Below are positions 40,752 through 48,130 of a stretch of DNA of 48,269 bases, piece after piece. A program made the translations under genes and the position numbers. The notes below the pieces were generated by a model that was not told where the DNA came from, searched no databases, and was given only the letters and a program-made list of their open reading frames with translations. How positions within the stretch are numbered: the first letter of the stretch is position 1; each line of letters begins with the position of its first letter. The DNA is from an uncultured Clostridia bacterium (GTDB lineage Bacteria; Bacillota; Clostridia; UMGS1883): assembly GCA_934454525.1 (NCBI GenBank), contig CAKSFM010000016.1, positions 1 through 48,269 on the forward strand, given 5' to 3'.

Positions 40752-40990
40752 TCATTCTATGCGTGAAATGGATAGTCAATCACGCTGCCGGAAATGTTGA
40801 TGTATTTAAAGGTGGAAGGAGTACACGAAAAACACAATAGACTATGCAGTTGAAGGTAGTCGTACCCGTTGCTTGCATTGTTGGATAATGATACCTTTTA
40901 ATTATTCCAAAATCCGTAACACCGCAAGGCTTACAGCCACCAGTGGAAATTGGCCTTGGAACAGTAAAAATCCACAATTGAATAAAGGAA
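40752..40990. other. Spacer between the defence operon and its terminators
   Basis: About 240 bp without a recognisable gene. Short frames on both strands contain no ribosome site or known domain. It may be a remnant of another element. Confidence 0.4.
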
Positions 40991-41037
40991 ACAAGGGCTT
41001 TCAAAGTCAGTATTCGACCTTAAAAGCCCTTGTTTTA
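40991..41037 (+). terminator. Terminator 1 after the defence operon
   Basis: ACAAGGGCTTT (40991-41001) and AAAGCCCTTGT (41023-41033) form an 11-bp perfect stem followed by TTT. Strong intrinsic terminator. Confidence 0.85.
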
Positions 41038-41038
41038 T

Positions 41039-41077
41039 GTCATCTTCGGCGGTTTTGAACCTAGAGATGACTTTTTT
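41039..41077 (+). terminator. Terminator 2 after the defence operon
   Basis: GTCATCT (41039-41045) and AGATGAC (41065-41071), with inner GGTT/AACC pairing, followed by TTTTTT. It immediately follows terminator 1, so the operon is firmly insulated from the recombinase region. Confidence 0.8.
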
Positions 41078-41185
41078 ATTGTATCAAAATCATCAGGAAC
41101 ATTGATCCGTGAATACTTTATAGTCATACCATAGAGAGTTTGAGTTAAAAAGTGTAATTATTTTTTCAATATTATCATAAAATGC

Positions 41186-41288
41186 TTGACTTTTGCCTAA
41201 TTAAGAGTGATATATATACTACTGCAGAATTAGCAAATAAAGGAGTTGATAATATATGATTCGTATAATCCCGTTCAAAAGTATTTAA
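41186..41288 (+). other. Orphan promoter and ten-codon reading frame
   Basis: A TTGACT (41186-41191) with GATATA 17 bp later (41209-41214) precedes AAAGGAG (41239-41245) and a ten-codon frame at 41256-41288 (MIRIIPFKSI, then TAA). It looks like the start of a gene whose body has been deleted, or a short leader upstream of the recombinase. Confidence 0.4.
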
Positions 41289-41312
41289 ACAGCTTATACA
41301 AAATGCAGATTA

Positions 41313-41341
41313 TTGACATTTCTTTTTGTTTTGATTATGAT
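41313..41341 (+). promoter_or_regulatory. Promoter of the recombinase gene
   Basis: TTGACA (41313-41318), 17 bp, TATGAT (41336-41341); the ribosome site AGAAGGAG is at 41371-41378 and the ATG at 41388. Confidence 0.75.
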
Positions 41342-41387
41342 AAATTGCTTTAAAATGATAAAATATAAACAGAAGGAGATGTTCAAC

Positions 41388-42218
41388 ATGACAAGTGAAC
41401 TGATAATAAAATTTAAAACATATTTGGTAAACGATGAAAAAGCAAGTGCAACAATTGAAAAGTATATTCGGGATATATCAACCTTCAAAAAATGGCTCAT
41501 GGACAAAGAATTATGTAAGACTGTTGTTTTGGCATACAAAGAAAAACTGATTGGAGTGTATGCGCCGAGAAGTGTGAATTCCATTATATCTTCGCTTAAT
41601 GCTTTTTTTAACTTTATATCAAGGAAGGATTGTTGCATAAAAACACTGAAAATTCAGCGTCAGATATTTGCAAGCAAAGAAAAAGAATTAACAAAGCCGG
41701 AATATGAGCGTTTACTTTCTGTGGCATATAACAAGAAGAATGAAAGATTATATTATTTAATGCAGACAATATGTTCTACAGGAATTCGTGTTTCCGAATT
41801 ACGCTACATAACCGTTTCTGCTGTTTTTGCCGGAAAAGCCATAATTAACTGCAAGGGCAAGACACGAACCGTGTTTTTATCGACAAAACTTTGCGGTATA
41901 TTAAAAAAATATATTAAGCGCAATAAAATATCGGATGGATGTGTATTCGTCACAAAGAATGGAAGACCTCTTGACAGGAGTAATATATGGTCTGACATGA
42001 AAAAACTGTGTGAGGATGCCGGTGTGTCAAAAGAAAAAGTATTTCCGCATAATCTTAGGCACCTTTTTGCTCGTACATACTACAATTTAGAAAAAGATAT
42101 TGTACGTCTTGCAGATATCTTAGGACATTCAAGCATAGAAACGACAAGGATTTATACTTTGGAATGTGGAGAAATTCATCGTATGCAAATAGAAAAAATG
42201 CACCTATTAAGGTGCTGA
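41388..42218 (+). CDS. Tyrosine recombinase (XerC/D-like), probable DNA invertase of the adjacent switch
   Basis: 276 residues from the ATG at 41388 (AGAAGGAG 9 bp upstream). N-terminal SAM-like core-binding domain (NDEKASATIEKYIRDISTF), then the catalytic domain with Arg in CSTGIRVSELRY, Lys in NCKGKTRTVFL, HNLRH (His-x-x-Arg), GHSSIETTRIYT (His and nucleophilic Tyr). All residues are present, so it should be active. The compact form lacks the arm-binding domain of phage integrases, as in invertases of phase-variable switches. Its stop codon is 5 bp before the left inverted recombination site. Confidence 0.93.
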   Translation: MTSELIIKFKTYLVNDEKASATIEKYIRDISTFKKWLMDKELCKTVVLAYKEKLIGVYAPRSVNSIISSLNAFFNFISRKDCCIKTLKIQRQIFASKEKELTKPEYERLLSVAYNKKNERLYYLMQTICSTGIRVSELRYITVSAVFAGKAIINCKGKTRTVFLSTKLCGILKKYIKRNKISDGCVFVTKNGRPLDRSNIWSDMKKLCEDAGVSKEKVFPHNLRHLFARTYYNLEKDIVRLADILGHSSIETTRIYTLECGEIHRMQIEKMHLLRC

Positions 42219-42222
42219 TACA

Positions 42223-42240
42223 ACATAATTCCGATTATGT
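42223..42240 (+). repeat. Left inverted recombination site
   Basis: ACATAATTCCGATTATGT: 7-bp arms ACATAAT/ATTATGT around the asymmetric centre TCCG. Preceded by GCTGATACA. Confidence 0.88.
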
Positions 42241-42278
42241 GGTCTTAACAGGCCCCACAAACCTAATTTTACTTTTAT

Positions 42279-42307
42279 ATTATATCAAAAAAATCCGCAA
42301 ATGTCAA
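42279..42307 (-). promoter_or_regulatory. Perfect consensus promoter inside the invertible segment
   Basis: On the minus strand: TTGACA (42307-42302), exactly 17 bp, TATAAT (42284-42279), both hexamers at consensus. As sequenced it points left, toward the recombinase 3' end (antisense). After inversion about the centre (position x becomes 84704 minus x) it would lie at 42397-42425 pointing right, about 130 bp before the SLH-cohesin start codon. Confidence 0.88.
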
Positions 42308-42367
42308 TAATTTGCCTATAAGCTATAAAACTTTAGTCAGTTTCGATAAATAAGACATGACAAAAAT

Positions 42368-42398
42368 GACCAATGCTATAAAAAAGCCAACATTGGTC
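42368..42398 (-). terminator. Hairpin inside the invertible segment
   Basis: GACCAATG (42368-42375) and CATTGGTC (42391-42398), with outer GACAT/ATGTC pairing. Read on the minus strand it is followed by ATTTTTG; on the plus strand by TTTAT. It would stop transcripts reaching the switch and, after inversion, would lie upstream of the promoter and shield it from recombinase read-through. Confidence 0.6.
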
Positions 42399-42463
42399 TT
42401 TATGTCGTAACGATTGTAGAGGAAATATTTATAAAAAATATTTTTCCAAACACTATTTATACA

Positions 42464-42481
42464 ACATAATCGGAATTATGT
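42464..42481 (-). repeat. Right inverted recombination site
   Basis: ACATAATCGGAATTATGT, the exact reverse complement of the left site (centre CGGA instead of TCCG). Followed by GATACAGCG, which mirrors the GCTG-ATAC outer flank of the left site. Confidence 0.88.
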
Positions 42482-42555
42482 GATACAGCGTTAGAAAAAA
42501 TTAAGAGGGGGATGTGAAACAGTAAATTTAATATAATTCAGAAAGGAAGTATGCC

Positions 42556-43800
42556 ATGAAAATGAAAAAAATCATAATAATTGCATCTATCATATTGGCA
42601 ATTTGCAGTATATCCACGGCACTTATTATCTCAACTTCTGCCGGTACGGTCTCAACAGATACTTCTGCTTCGGAAAAAGACATCAATAAAAATATTTTTT
42701 CGGATGTGAATGATGATGACTGGTTTCGTACTGATGTTGAGTATGTTAAGGAAAAAGGACTAATGCAGGGTACCGGAACCGATATGTTTTCACCTTCGGC
42801 GCAAACAACACGCGCAATGATTGTAACCATACTTTGGAGACTTGAAGGCTCGCCAGCAGAATCAAAGGCTGAGTTTTCCGATGTGAACCAAAACGATTAC
42901 TTTTATTACGCCGTTTCCTGGGCTGCATCTAACAACATTGTCAGCGGATACAGTGCTGATAGATTTGCACCAAATGATAGCGCAACCAGAGAGCAGTTGG
43001 CAACAATCATTTACAGATATGCATCATTTAAAAAATATGATATAACTAAGTTATCGGTTTTAGATGCGTATGCTGATAAAAATTCAGTAAGCGAATATGC
43101 TGTTGATGCTTTCAAATGGGCAATTGCAAACAAAATAATAACAGGAACATCAAAGGATATGTTATCTCCGCAGGGTTTTGCAGAGCGTTCACAAGTGGCC
43201 GCTATACTGCATCGTTTTTGCGTTCAGTTCGCAAATGAGAATATCAGTAAAACGGACACAAATCATGAAAATACTGCTACAGATACATCTGCGCCGTCAA
43301 ATGAGAATAAGGGACACAATAATAATACATCAATCGGCGGTTCAAGCGGTAAAGGTTCTGACTCGGATAGTCAAAACAACAACGGCGCTGTAACAATATC
43401 TGCCGATAATGTATTTGCCGGACCCGGCGATAATGTTCAGGTTGTTGTAAGAGTGAACAACAACCCCGGTATTTTGGGTATGACATTATCGGTTTATTTT
43501 GATGATGCAAATCTTAATCTTATGAGCGTCGAAAATGGCTCGGCTTTTAAGGATATTCTTGAGCTGACGCCTTCTAAAGTGCTGGAAAACGGCGTAAAAT
43601 TCCTCTGGGACGGCATTGAGCTTAAAGAAGGAGATGTACATAACGGAGATATACTTATAATGAATTTTAAGGTGTCGGAATCAGCTACGAAGGGTAAATA
43701 CCCGATAACGTTAAAATACTTTGAAGATGACATCGTGGACAAGGACTTAAAAAGCATATCTCCCGAAATAATAAACGGATATATCACAGTATCCGATTAG
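42556..43800 (+). CDS. Surface protein: signal peptide, three SLH domains, cohesin
   Basis: 414 residues. Signal peptide 1-30; three SLH motifs at about 48-100, 107-160 and 169-224 (for example FSDVNQNDYFYYAVSWAASN; each has the ITG/SG-T-x-F-x-P then TRxQ pattern), which hold the protein to the wall polysaccharide. Asn/Ser/Gly linker 228-277. Cohesin domain 278-414 (VTISADNVFAGPGDNVQVVV; NNPGILGMTLSVYFDDANLN). It is a small anchoring scaffoldin: the cohesin would dock a dockerin-bearing partner at the cell surface. GAAAGGAAGTATGCC precedes the ATG. A TATAAT at 42532 without a good -35 could give low basal expression; the main promoter would be the invertible one. Confidence 0.9.
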   Translation: MKMKKIIIIASIILAICSISTALIISTSAGTVSTDTSASEKDINKNIFSDVNDDDWFRTDVEYVKEKGLMQGTGTDMFSPSAQTTRAMIVTILWRLEGSPAESKAEFSDVNQNDYFYYAVSWAASNNIVSGYSADRFAPNDSATREQLATIIYRYASFKKYDITKLSVLDAYADKNSVSEYAVDAFKWAIANKIITGTSKDMLSPQGFAERSQVAAILHRFCVQFANENISKTDTNHENTATDTSAPSNENKGHNNNTSIGGSSGKGSDSDSQNNNGAVTISADNVFAGPGDNVQVVVRVNNNPGILGMTLSVYFDDANLNLMSVENGSAFKDILELTPSKVLENGVKFLWDGIELKEGDVHNGDILIMNFKVSESATKGKYPITLKYFEDDIVDKDLKSISPEIINGYITVSD

Positions 43801-43870
43801 ACTTAATAAATAATGCTGTATTTATACATAATCCGACAATCAATATATTTTACGGAAAGAAGGTAATATT

Positions 43871-46800
43871 ATGAAAATCAAAAAATCAATATCATTGCTT
43901 TTGTCAATAATATTGATTCTGTCAGCATTTGCGCCTATTTCTGTTTTTGCTGACGGAAATCCGGTCATTACCGTTCAATCTGTTGCTGAAACAGCAGGTT
44001 CAACGGTTAATATTTCGGTTACAATTAAAAACAATCCCGGAATTTTGGGTGCGACCTTAAAATTCACTTATGATGATAATCTTACATTATTAAATGCATC
44101 ATCGGGAGACGCTTTTTCGGCATTAACCATGACAAAGCCGGGTAATTTTTCATCACCCTGTAATTTTGTATGGGACGGTCAGGACTTAAACGATAATGAC
44201 ATTAAAGACGGAAATGTTATTACATTGAAGTTTGCGGTTAATGAAAACACTGCTGCAGGAACAAAATGTATGATAAATGTTTCGTATGACAGCGGAGATA
44301 TTGTCGACAGAAACCTCAGTGCAATAAACCCCGAACTGGTAAACGGCTGTATAACGGTCATTGATTATCTGCCCGGAGATTTAAACAGTGACAGAAAAAT
44401 TAATTCAACAGACATTATTATGCTCAGACGCCACATAGCAGGTAAATATGAGCAGACTATAAATGAGTTTGCCGGTGATGTCAATGCGGACGGAAAATTC
44501 AATTCGACAGACATAATTATGCTCAGACGTTATGTAGCAGACGGCTGTCAGACATTACCCAACGGATACAATGTTGAATTAAAACCTGGCAAGCCTAAAG
44601 AAGCTGACTGCGAGCATGAATTAACGGCAACCGAATATAAGGCTGCGACATGTACTGTAGACGGAAATATTGCATATTGGCACTGCTCAAAATGCGATAA
44701 ATATTTCAGTGACGAGAACGGAAACACGGTTGTTGATGCCAAGGATATTACTATAAAGTCAAGCGGGCATACAATTATTGTAGACGCACGAGTTGAACCT
44801 ACCGATACCACACCGGGTAAAACGGAAGGACAGCATTGTTCTGTATGTAATGAAATTCTTGTTAAACAGGAGACAATTCCTCCGCTGAAAAATACATACA
44901 CAATTCAATATGCTTGTGATATGGTACCGCAGGCGGATGATACATATACTTACGGCGTAGAAAAACTCCTGCCCATACCCACTCTTGATAAATATACATT
45001 TGTAGGCTGGTCAGACAAAGACGGAAAAATGTGGAAAACCATCCCTGCCGGAACAACAGGGGATATGGTTTTATATGCAAATTGGTCGAGTGACAGGGCG
45101 AAGGCTGAGGCAGTAAAAAATCTTGGCGAACCTATCGTGTGCGAGGATTCTGAAAACGGGCTTATCTTATTTGGGTATGAAATAGGAACAATTAAGAATA
45201 TCCCGCTTTATACTACATTGCAGTTACAATGTGCCAACGGTTTGATTTCAACTGTTTCAATGACAAACCAAAACACAATTTCTGTTACCGATGCAAAAAC
45301 GGTTGCAAATAAAATATCGAATGCTACCACAAATTCATCCACTTGGACATTGTCAAATGATTGGAAGAAAACAACGGAAGTAAGTCAGTCATATATTGAC
45401 CAGACCGGTGAATCCCGAGAAGAAGCAGAGCAGAGCGCTACAAGCTCTACCGGAACTTACAATGTTGCACAGAGTAACAGCGGCAAAAAAAGTACGACCG
45501 ATACAAGCGGAGGAACATATAATCTCTCGATAAACAACGGTCATTCCAATACTCAAACTGTCGAAAAAGGTTCGTCATATGAATTGGGTGTAAATACCAA
45601 AATATCTTCTGAAATATCAGCAGAATACGCCGGTATAGGAGCTAAAATCGGTGCTGAAATCGGTACATCAGAAAATTATAGCGAGAGCAGCAAGAGAACC
45701 TCATCCGGAACCAATTCATGGGGAATAAATTTTGATAAAACCAATACAAAGTCACATGCATCCGTTGATGAATCATCTTGGAACACATCTTCCGGTTACA
45801 GCGAAAGCAATACAGTAAGTAAAAACAACACTGTTTCAAAGGCTGTATCAAAAATGATAAGTCAGCAGTATGGATACGGTTCTTCTTATGCCGAGGGTGG
45901 AAGCAACAGCGAATCTAACGCTCTCACATCAACCGATACCAGCAGTAATGAATTCAGCAGTTCGCTTACCTATTCCAATTCGCAGATTGAAACAAAAACT
46001 ACATCATTTTCAAGCACGGGTAATACACACGGCAATTACAGAATGGTTATGTCCGGAACAGCTCATGTCTTTGCCGTTGTATGTTATGATGTAGCAAAGA
46101 AAGAATATTTTGTGTATACATACAGTGTACTTGGTGATGGTTCGAACGGTGATGACGCTCCGAAAGAGTATTTGGATTATTCATGGGACGGAACATTTGA
46201 TGATTATGAAACGAGTGTTATTCCTTTTGAAATCCCGTACTATGTAAATCAGTATGTAAACGGCAGAATTATCAAAACAGACGGTTTAACGATTGACCTT
46301 GATACGGGAATCGTTGAAGGTTATGCACCGAACCAAAACAATCCTGATAACATGGTAGTTATTCCTTCCTATGTTCGGGTGGATAATAATGACGGTACAT
46401 TCAGTTCTGTTAAGATAAAAGGCATCAGCCCCCGTCTTTTTAAAGACAATACGGATATTGTAGGAGTAAGTTTAAGCAGTTTTATTGATGAAATTCCCGA
46501 GTCTGCATTTGAGGGCTGTACCTCGCTTAAAGAAGTAATTTGTCCTAATGTAACGAAGATAGCGGATAATGCATTCAGCGGTTGTACTTCGCTCAGTGAC
46601 TTTACTTTGTCGGAAAACATAAAAGAGATAGGAACAGATGCTTTCAAAAATGTTCCGAATATTAAGGCGGTTGCTTCAAGTGCTCAAATGGCACAGTCAG
46701 TTGCTTCCTGCGGCGCTGAGCGCATTTCTCTGGATATTTCCGCTATACCCGAAAGCGAATCCGCAAATATGCTGTTTGATATTGGAGAAATAACATCATT

Positions 46801-48058
46801 TGAACTCCAGGGCAAGGATAAAGAATATAAGGGACTTGGCATAAAATCAGACGCAAATACAACAATTATTAACGGAGTTACATTTACGGAAAACACTCAA
46901 ATTCCTATGGAGTTATCTTCCGAGAATGTTACGCTTGACCGTGTAACAGTTGATTGCAACGGATATGCACTTGTTCTCAAAGCTGCTGACACAAATTTGG
47001 TTCTGAACAGAACTATTAATTTGATTTCAGATAGCGAAAATACAGTATTGTGCAAAAACATATCTCTTTCAAATCTCAACAGCAGTGTTGTAGGAAAATT
47101 AAATGTGAACGGAAATTTACTCGTAAACGGATCAATCTCCGGCGAAAACTATATTACTGTTTCTGACGGTGAAATAATCTATATATCTGACGAGGATTTT
47201 GAAAACTATTTGAGTATGCATTCCGTATATTTCGATGCTAACGGCGGTACTGTCGGAACGGAATATATAACGATTCCGTATAACAGCACATTTGGTGAGC
47301 TTCCCAAGCCGAGCAGGGATTATTATACCTTTGACGGTTGGTATACCGAAGCAGACGGCGGTGAAAAGATAACAGAAGACAGCATAATGACAGCACTTAC
47401 AGACATAACCTTATATGCGCATTGGAATCATAACAGTGTATCTGCCTGGGTTTCTGCCTCGAGTCTTCCCGCCGGAGCAGAAGTAGTCGATAGAAAGTGG
47501 GGGTACACGCAAACCTACTATACAACGTCATCTTCTTCATCACTAAGCGGTTGGAATTTATATAATTCAACATGGGCTTGGAGTGACTGGGGTGGATGGA
47601 CTGGTTGGCAAGATAACAGTGTGGATGGAAACGATTATAGGCAAGTTGAAAAACATCATGTATATAGGTACTATAACTATACTTGCTCAAATTCAAGTTG
47701 TTGGCTACACAAAGTACCTTGTTATACTACATGCCCAAATTGCGGTTCGGCTGTATATGAAAATACCTGGTGGGAAACATGGGATACAACGCCTTATTCA
47801 TATTGGTGGAACAATGGCAAAGCTGATAAATATTACAAGAGCAATAACGGCGTTAGATGTTTTACAACTTGGTTAAACGGCGAATACACTTGGTGGGAAG
47901 ATAATGAATATGCCCAGAAAGATCAATGGAGATACCGTGACAGATACCAAATCTATACATATTACTTTAACAGAAGTGAAGATAAAGAATCGTCATCCTA
48001 TCCGTCCGGTGACAACATATCCAATATACAAGAATATGTACAATACAGGACTAAGTAA
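43871..48058 (+). CDS. Large secreted multidomain protein: cohesin, dockerin, LRR and repeat modules
   Basis: 1395 residues. Signal peptide 1-28; cohesin 29-165 (VITVQSVAETAGSTVNISVT); type I-like dockerin 168-226 with two Ca-binding repeats (DLNSDRKINSTDIIMLRRHI; DVNADGKFNSTDIIMLRRYV); Cys-pair modules 245-345; an InlB/Flg_new repeat 350-415 (YTFVGWSDKDGKMW); a Ser/Thr-rich region 430-720; BspA-type leucine-rich repeats about 840-935 (IPESAFEGCTSLKEV); a beta-helix-like part; a second Flg_new repeat about 1118-1180; and a Trp/Tyr-rich C-terminus 1195-1395 containing CPNC. Having both cohesin and dockerin, it can bind the upstream SLH-cohesin protein and in turn hold another partner. No catalytic domain is recognised. 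Confidence 0.88.
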   Translation: MKIKKSISLLLSIILILSAFAPISVFADGNPVITVQSVAETAGSTVNISVTIKNNPGILGATLKFTYDDNLTLLNASSGDAFSALTMTKPGNFSSPCNFVWDGQDLNDNDIKDGNVITLKFAVNENTAAGTKCMINVSYDSGDIVDRNLSAINPELVNGCITVIDYLPGDLNSDRKINSTDIIMLRRHIAGKYEQTINEFAGDVNADGKFNSTDIIMLRRYVADGCQTLPNGYNVELKPGKPKEADCEHELTATEYKAATCTVDGNIAYWHCSKCDKYFSDENGNTVVDAKDITIKSSGHTIIVDARVEPTDTTPGKTEGQHCSVCNEILVKQETIPPLKNTYTIQYACDMVPQADDTYTYGVEKLLPIPTLDKYTFVGWSDKDGKMWKTIPAGTTGDMVLYANWSSDRAKAEAVKNLGEPIVCEDSENGLILFGYEIGTIKNIPLYTTLQLQCANGLISTVSMTNQNTISVTDAKTVANKISNATTNSSTWTLSNDWKKTTEVSQSYIDQTGESREEAEQSATSSTGTYNVAQSNSGKKSTTDTSGGTYNLSINNGHSNTQTVEKGSSYELGVNTKISSEISAEYAGIGAKIGAEIGTSENYSESSKRTSSGTNSWGINFDKTNTKSHASVDESSWNTSSGYSESNTVSKNNTVSKAVSKMISQQYGYGSSYAEGGSNSESNALTSTDTSSNEFSSSLTYSNSQIETKTTSFSSTGNTHGNYRMVMSGTAHVFAVVCYDVAKKEYFVYTYSVLGDGSNGDDAPKEYLDYSWDGTFDDYETSVIPFEIPYYVNQYVNGRIIKTDGLTIDLDTGIVEGYAPNQNNPDNMVVIPSYVRVDNNDGTFSSVKIKGISPRLFKDNTDIVGVSLSSFIDEIPESAFEGCTSLKEVICPNVTKIADNAFSGCTSLSDFTLSENIKEIGTDAFKNVPNIKAVASSAQMAQSVASCGAERISLDISAIPESESANMLFDIGEITSFELQGKDKEYKGLGIKSDANTTIINGVTFTENTQIPMELSSENVTLDRVTVDCNGYALVLKAADTNLVLNRTINLISDSENTVLCKNISLSNLNSSVVGKLNVNGNLLVNGSISGENYITVSDGEIIYISDEDFENYLSMHSVYFDANGGTVGTEYITIPYNSTFGELPKPSRDYYTFDGWYTEADGGEKITEDSIMTALTDITLYAHWNHNSVSAWVSASSLPAGAEVVDRKWGYTQTYYTTSSSSSLSGWNLYNSTWAWSDWGGWTGWQDNSVDGNDYRQVEKHHVYRYYNYTCSNSSCWLHKVPCYTTCPNCGSAVYENTWWETWDTTPYSYWWNNGKADKYYKSNNGVRCFTTWLNGEYTWWEDNEYAQKDQWRYRDRYQIYTYYFNRSEDKESSSYPSGDNISNIQEYVQYRTK

Positions 48059-48078
48059 CAATTTAACATGAAGAACAG

Positions 48079-48109
48079 GCGGATATGCGCCGATTATGCG
48101 CATATCCGC
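48079..48109 (+). other. Stable hairpin between surface genes
   Basis: GCGGATATGCGC (48079-48090), 7-nt loop, GCGCATATCCGC (48098-48109): perfect 12-bp stem without a T-tract. It probably stabilises or separates the upstream message rather than ending it fully. Confidence 0.65.
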
Positions 48110-48130
48110 AGAAAATGTGAGGTAATATTT

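Larger units (their letters stand above)
42223..42481. other. Invertible promoter segment (phase-variation switch), OFF orientation
   Basis: 259 bp bounded by two identical 18-bp sites in inverted orientation (42223-42240 and 42464-42481). The 223 bp between them carry a perfect consensus promoter on the minus strand and an internal hairpin. Recombination between the sites would flip the promoter to face the SLH-cohesin gene. The adjacent tyrosine recombinase is the natural candidate enzyme. The interpretation is inference; the sites, promoter and gene are read directly. Confidence 0.8.

Noticed and set aside
40780..41004. 74-residue minus-strand frame after the defence operon
   Set aside because: No start signal, runs through a terminator stem, no recognisable domain.
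41388..42218. Tyrosine recombinase as the integrase of the prophage
   Set aside because: It is separated from the phage by the defence operon and terminators, lacks an arm-binding domain, and abuts an inverted site pair with an internal promoter, so a switch invertase explains it better. Not fully excluded.
43822..43836. Possible third recombination site before the large surface gene
   Set aside because: ACATAATCCGA matches only half of the switch site; the second arm is missing.
48079..48109. 12-bp hairpin as a full terminator
   Set aside because: No T-tract on either strand; kept only as a hairpin.
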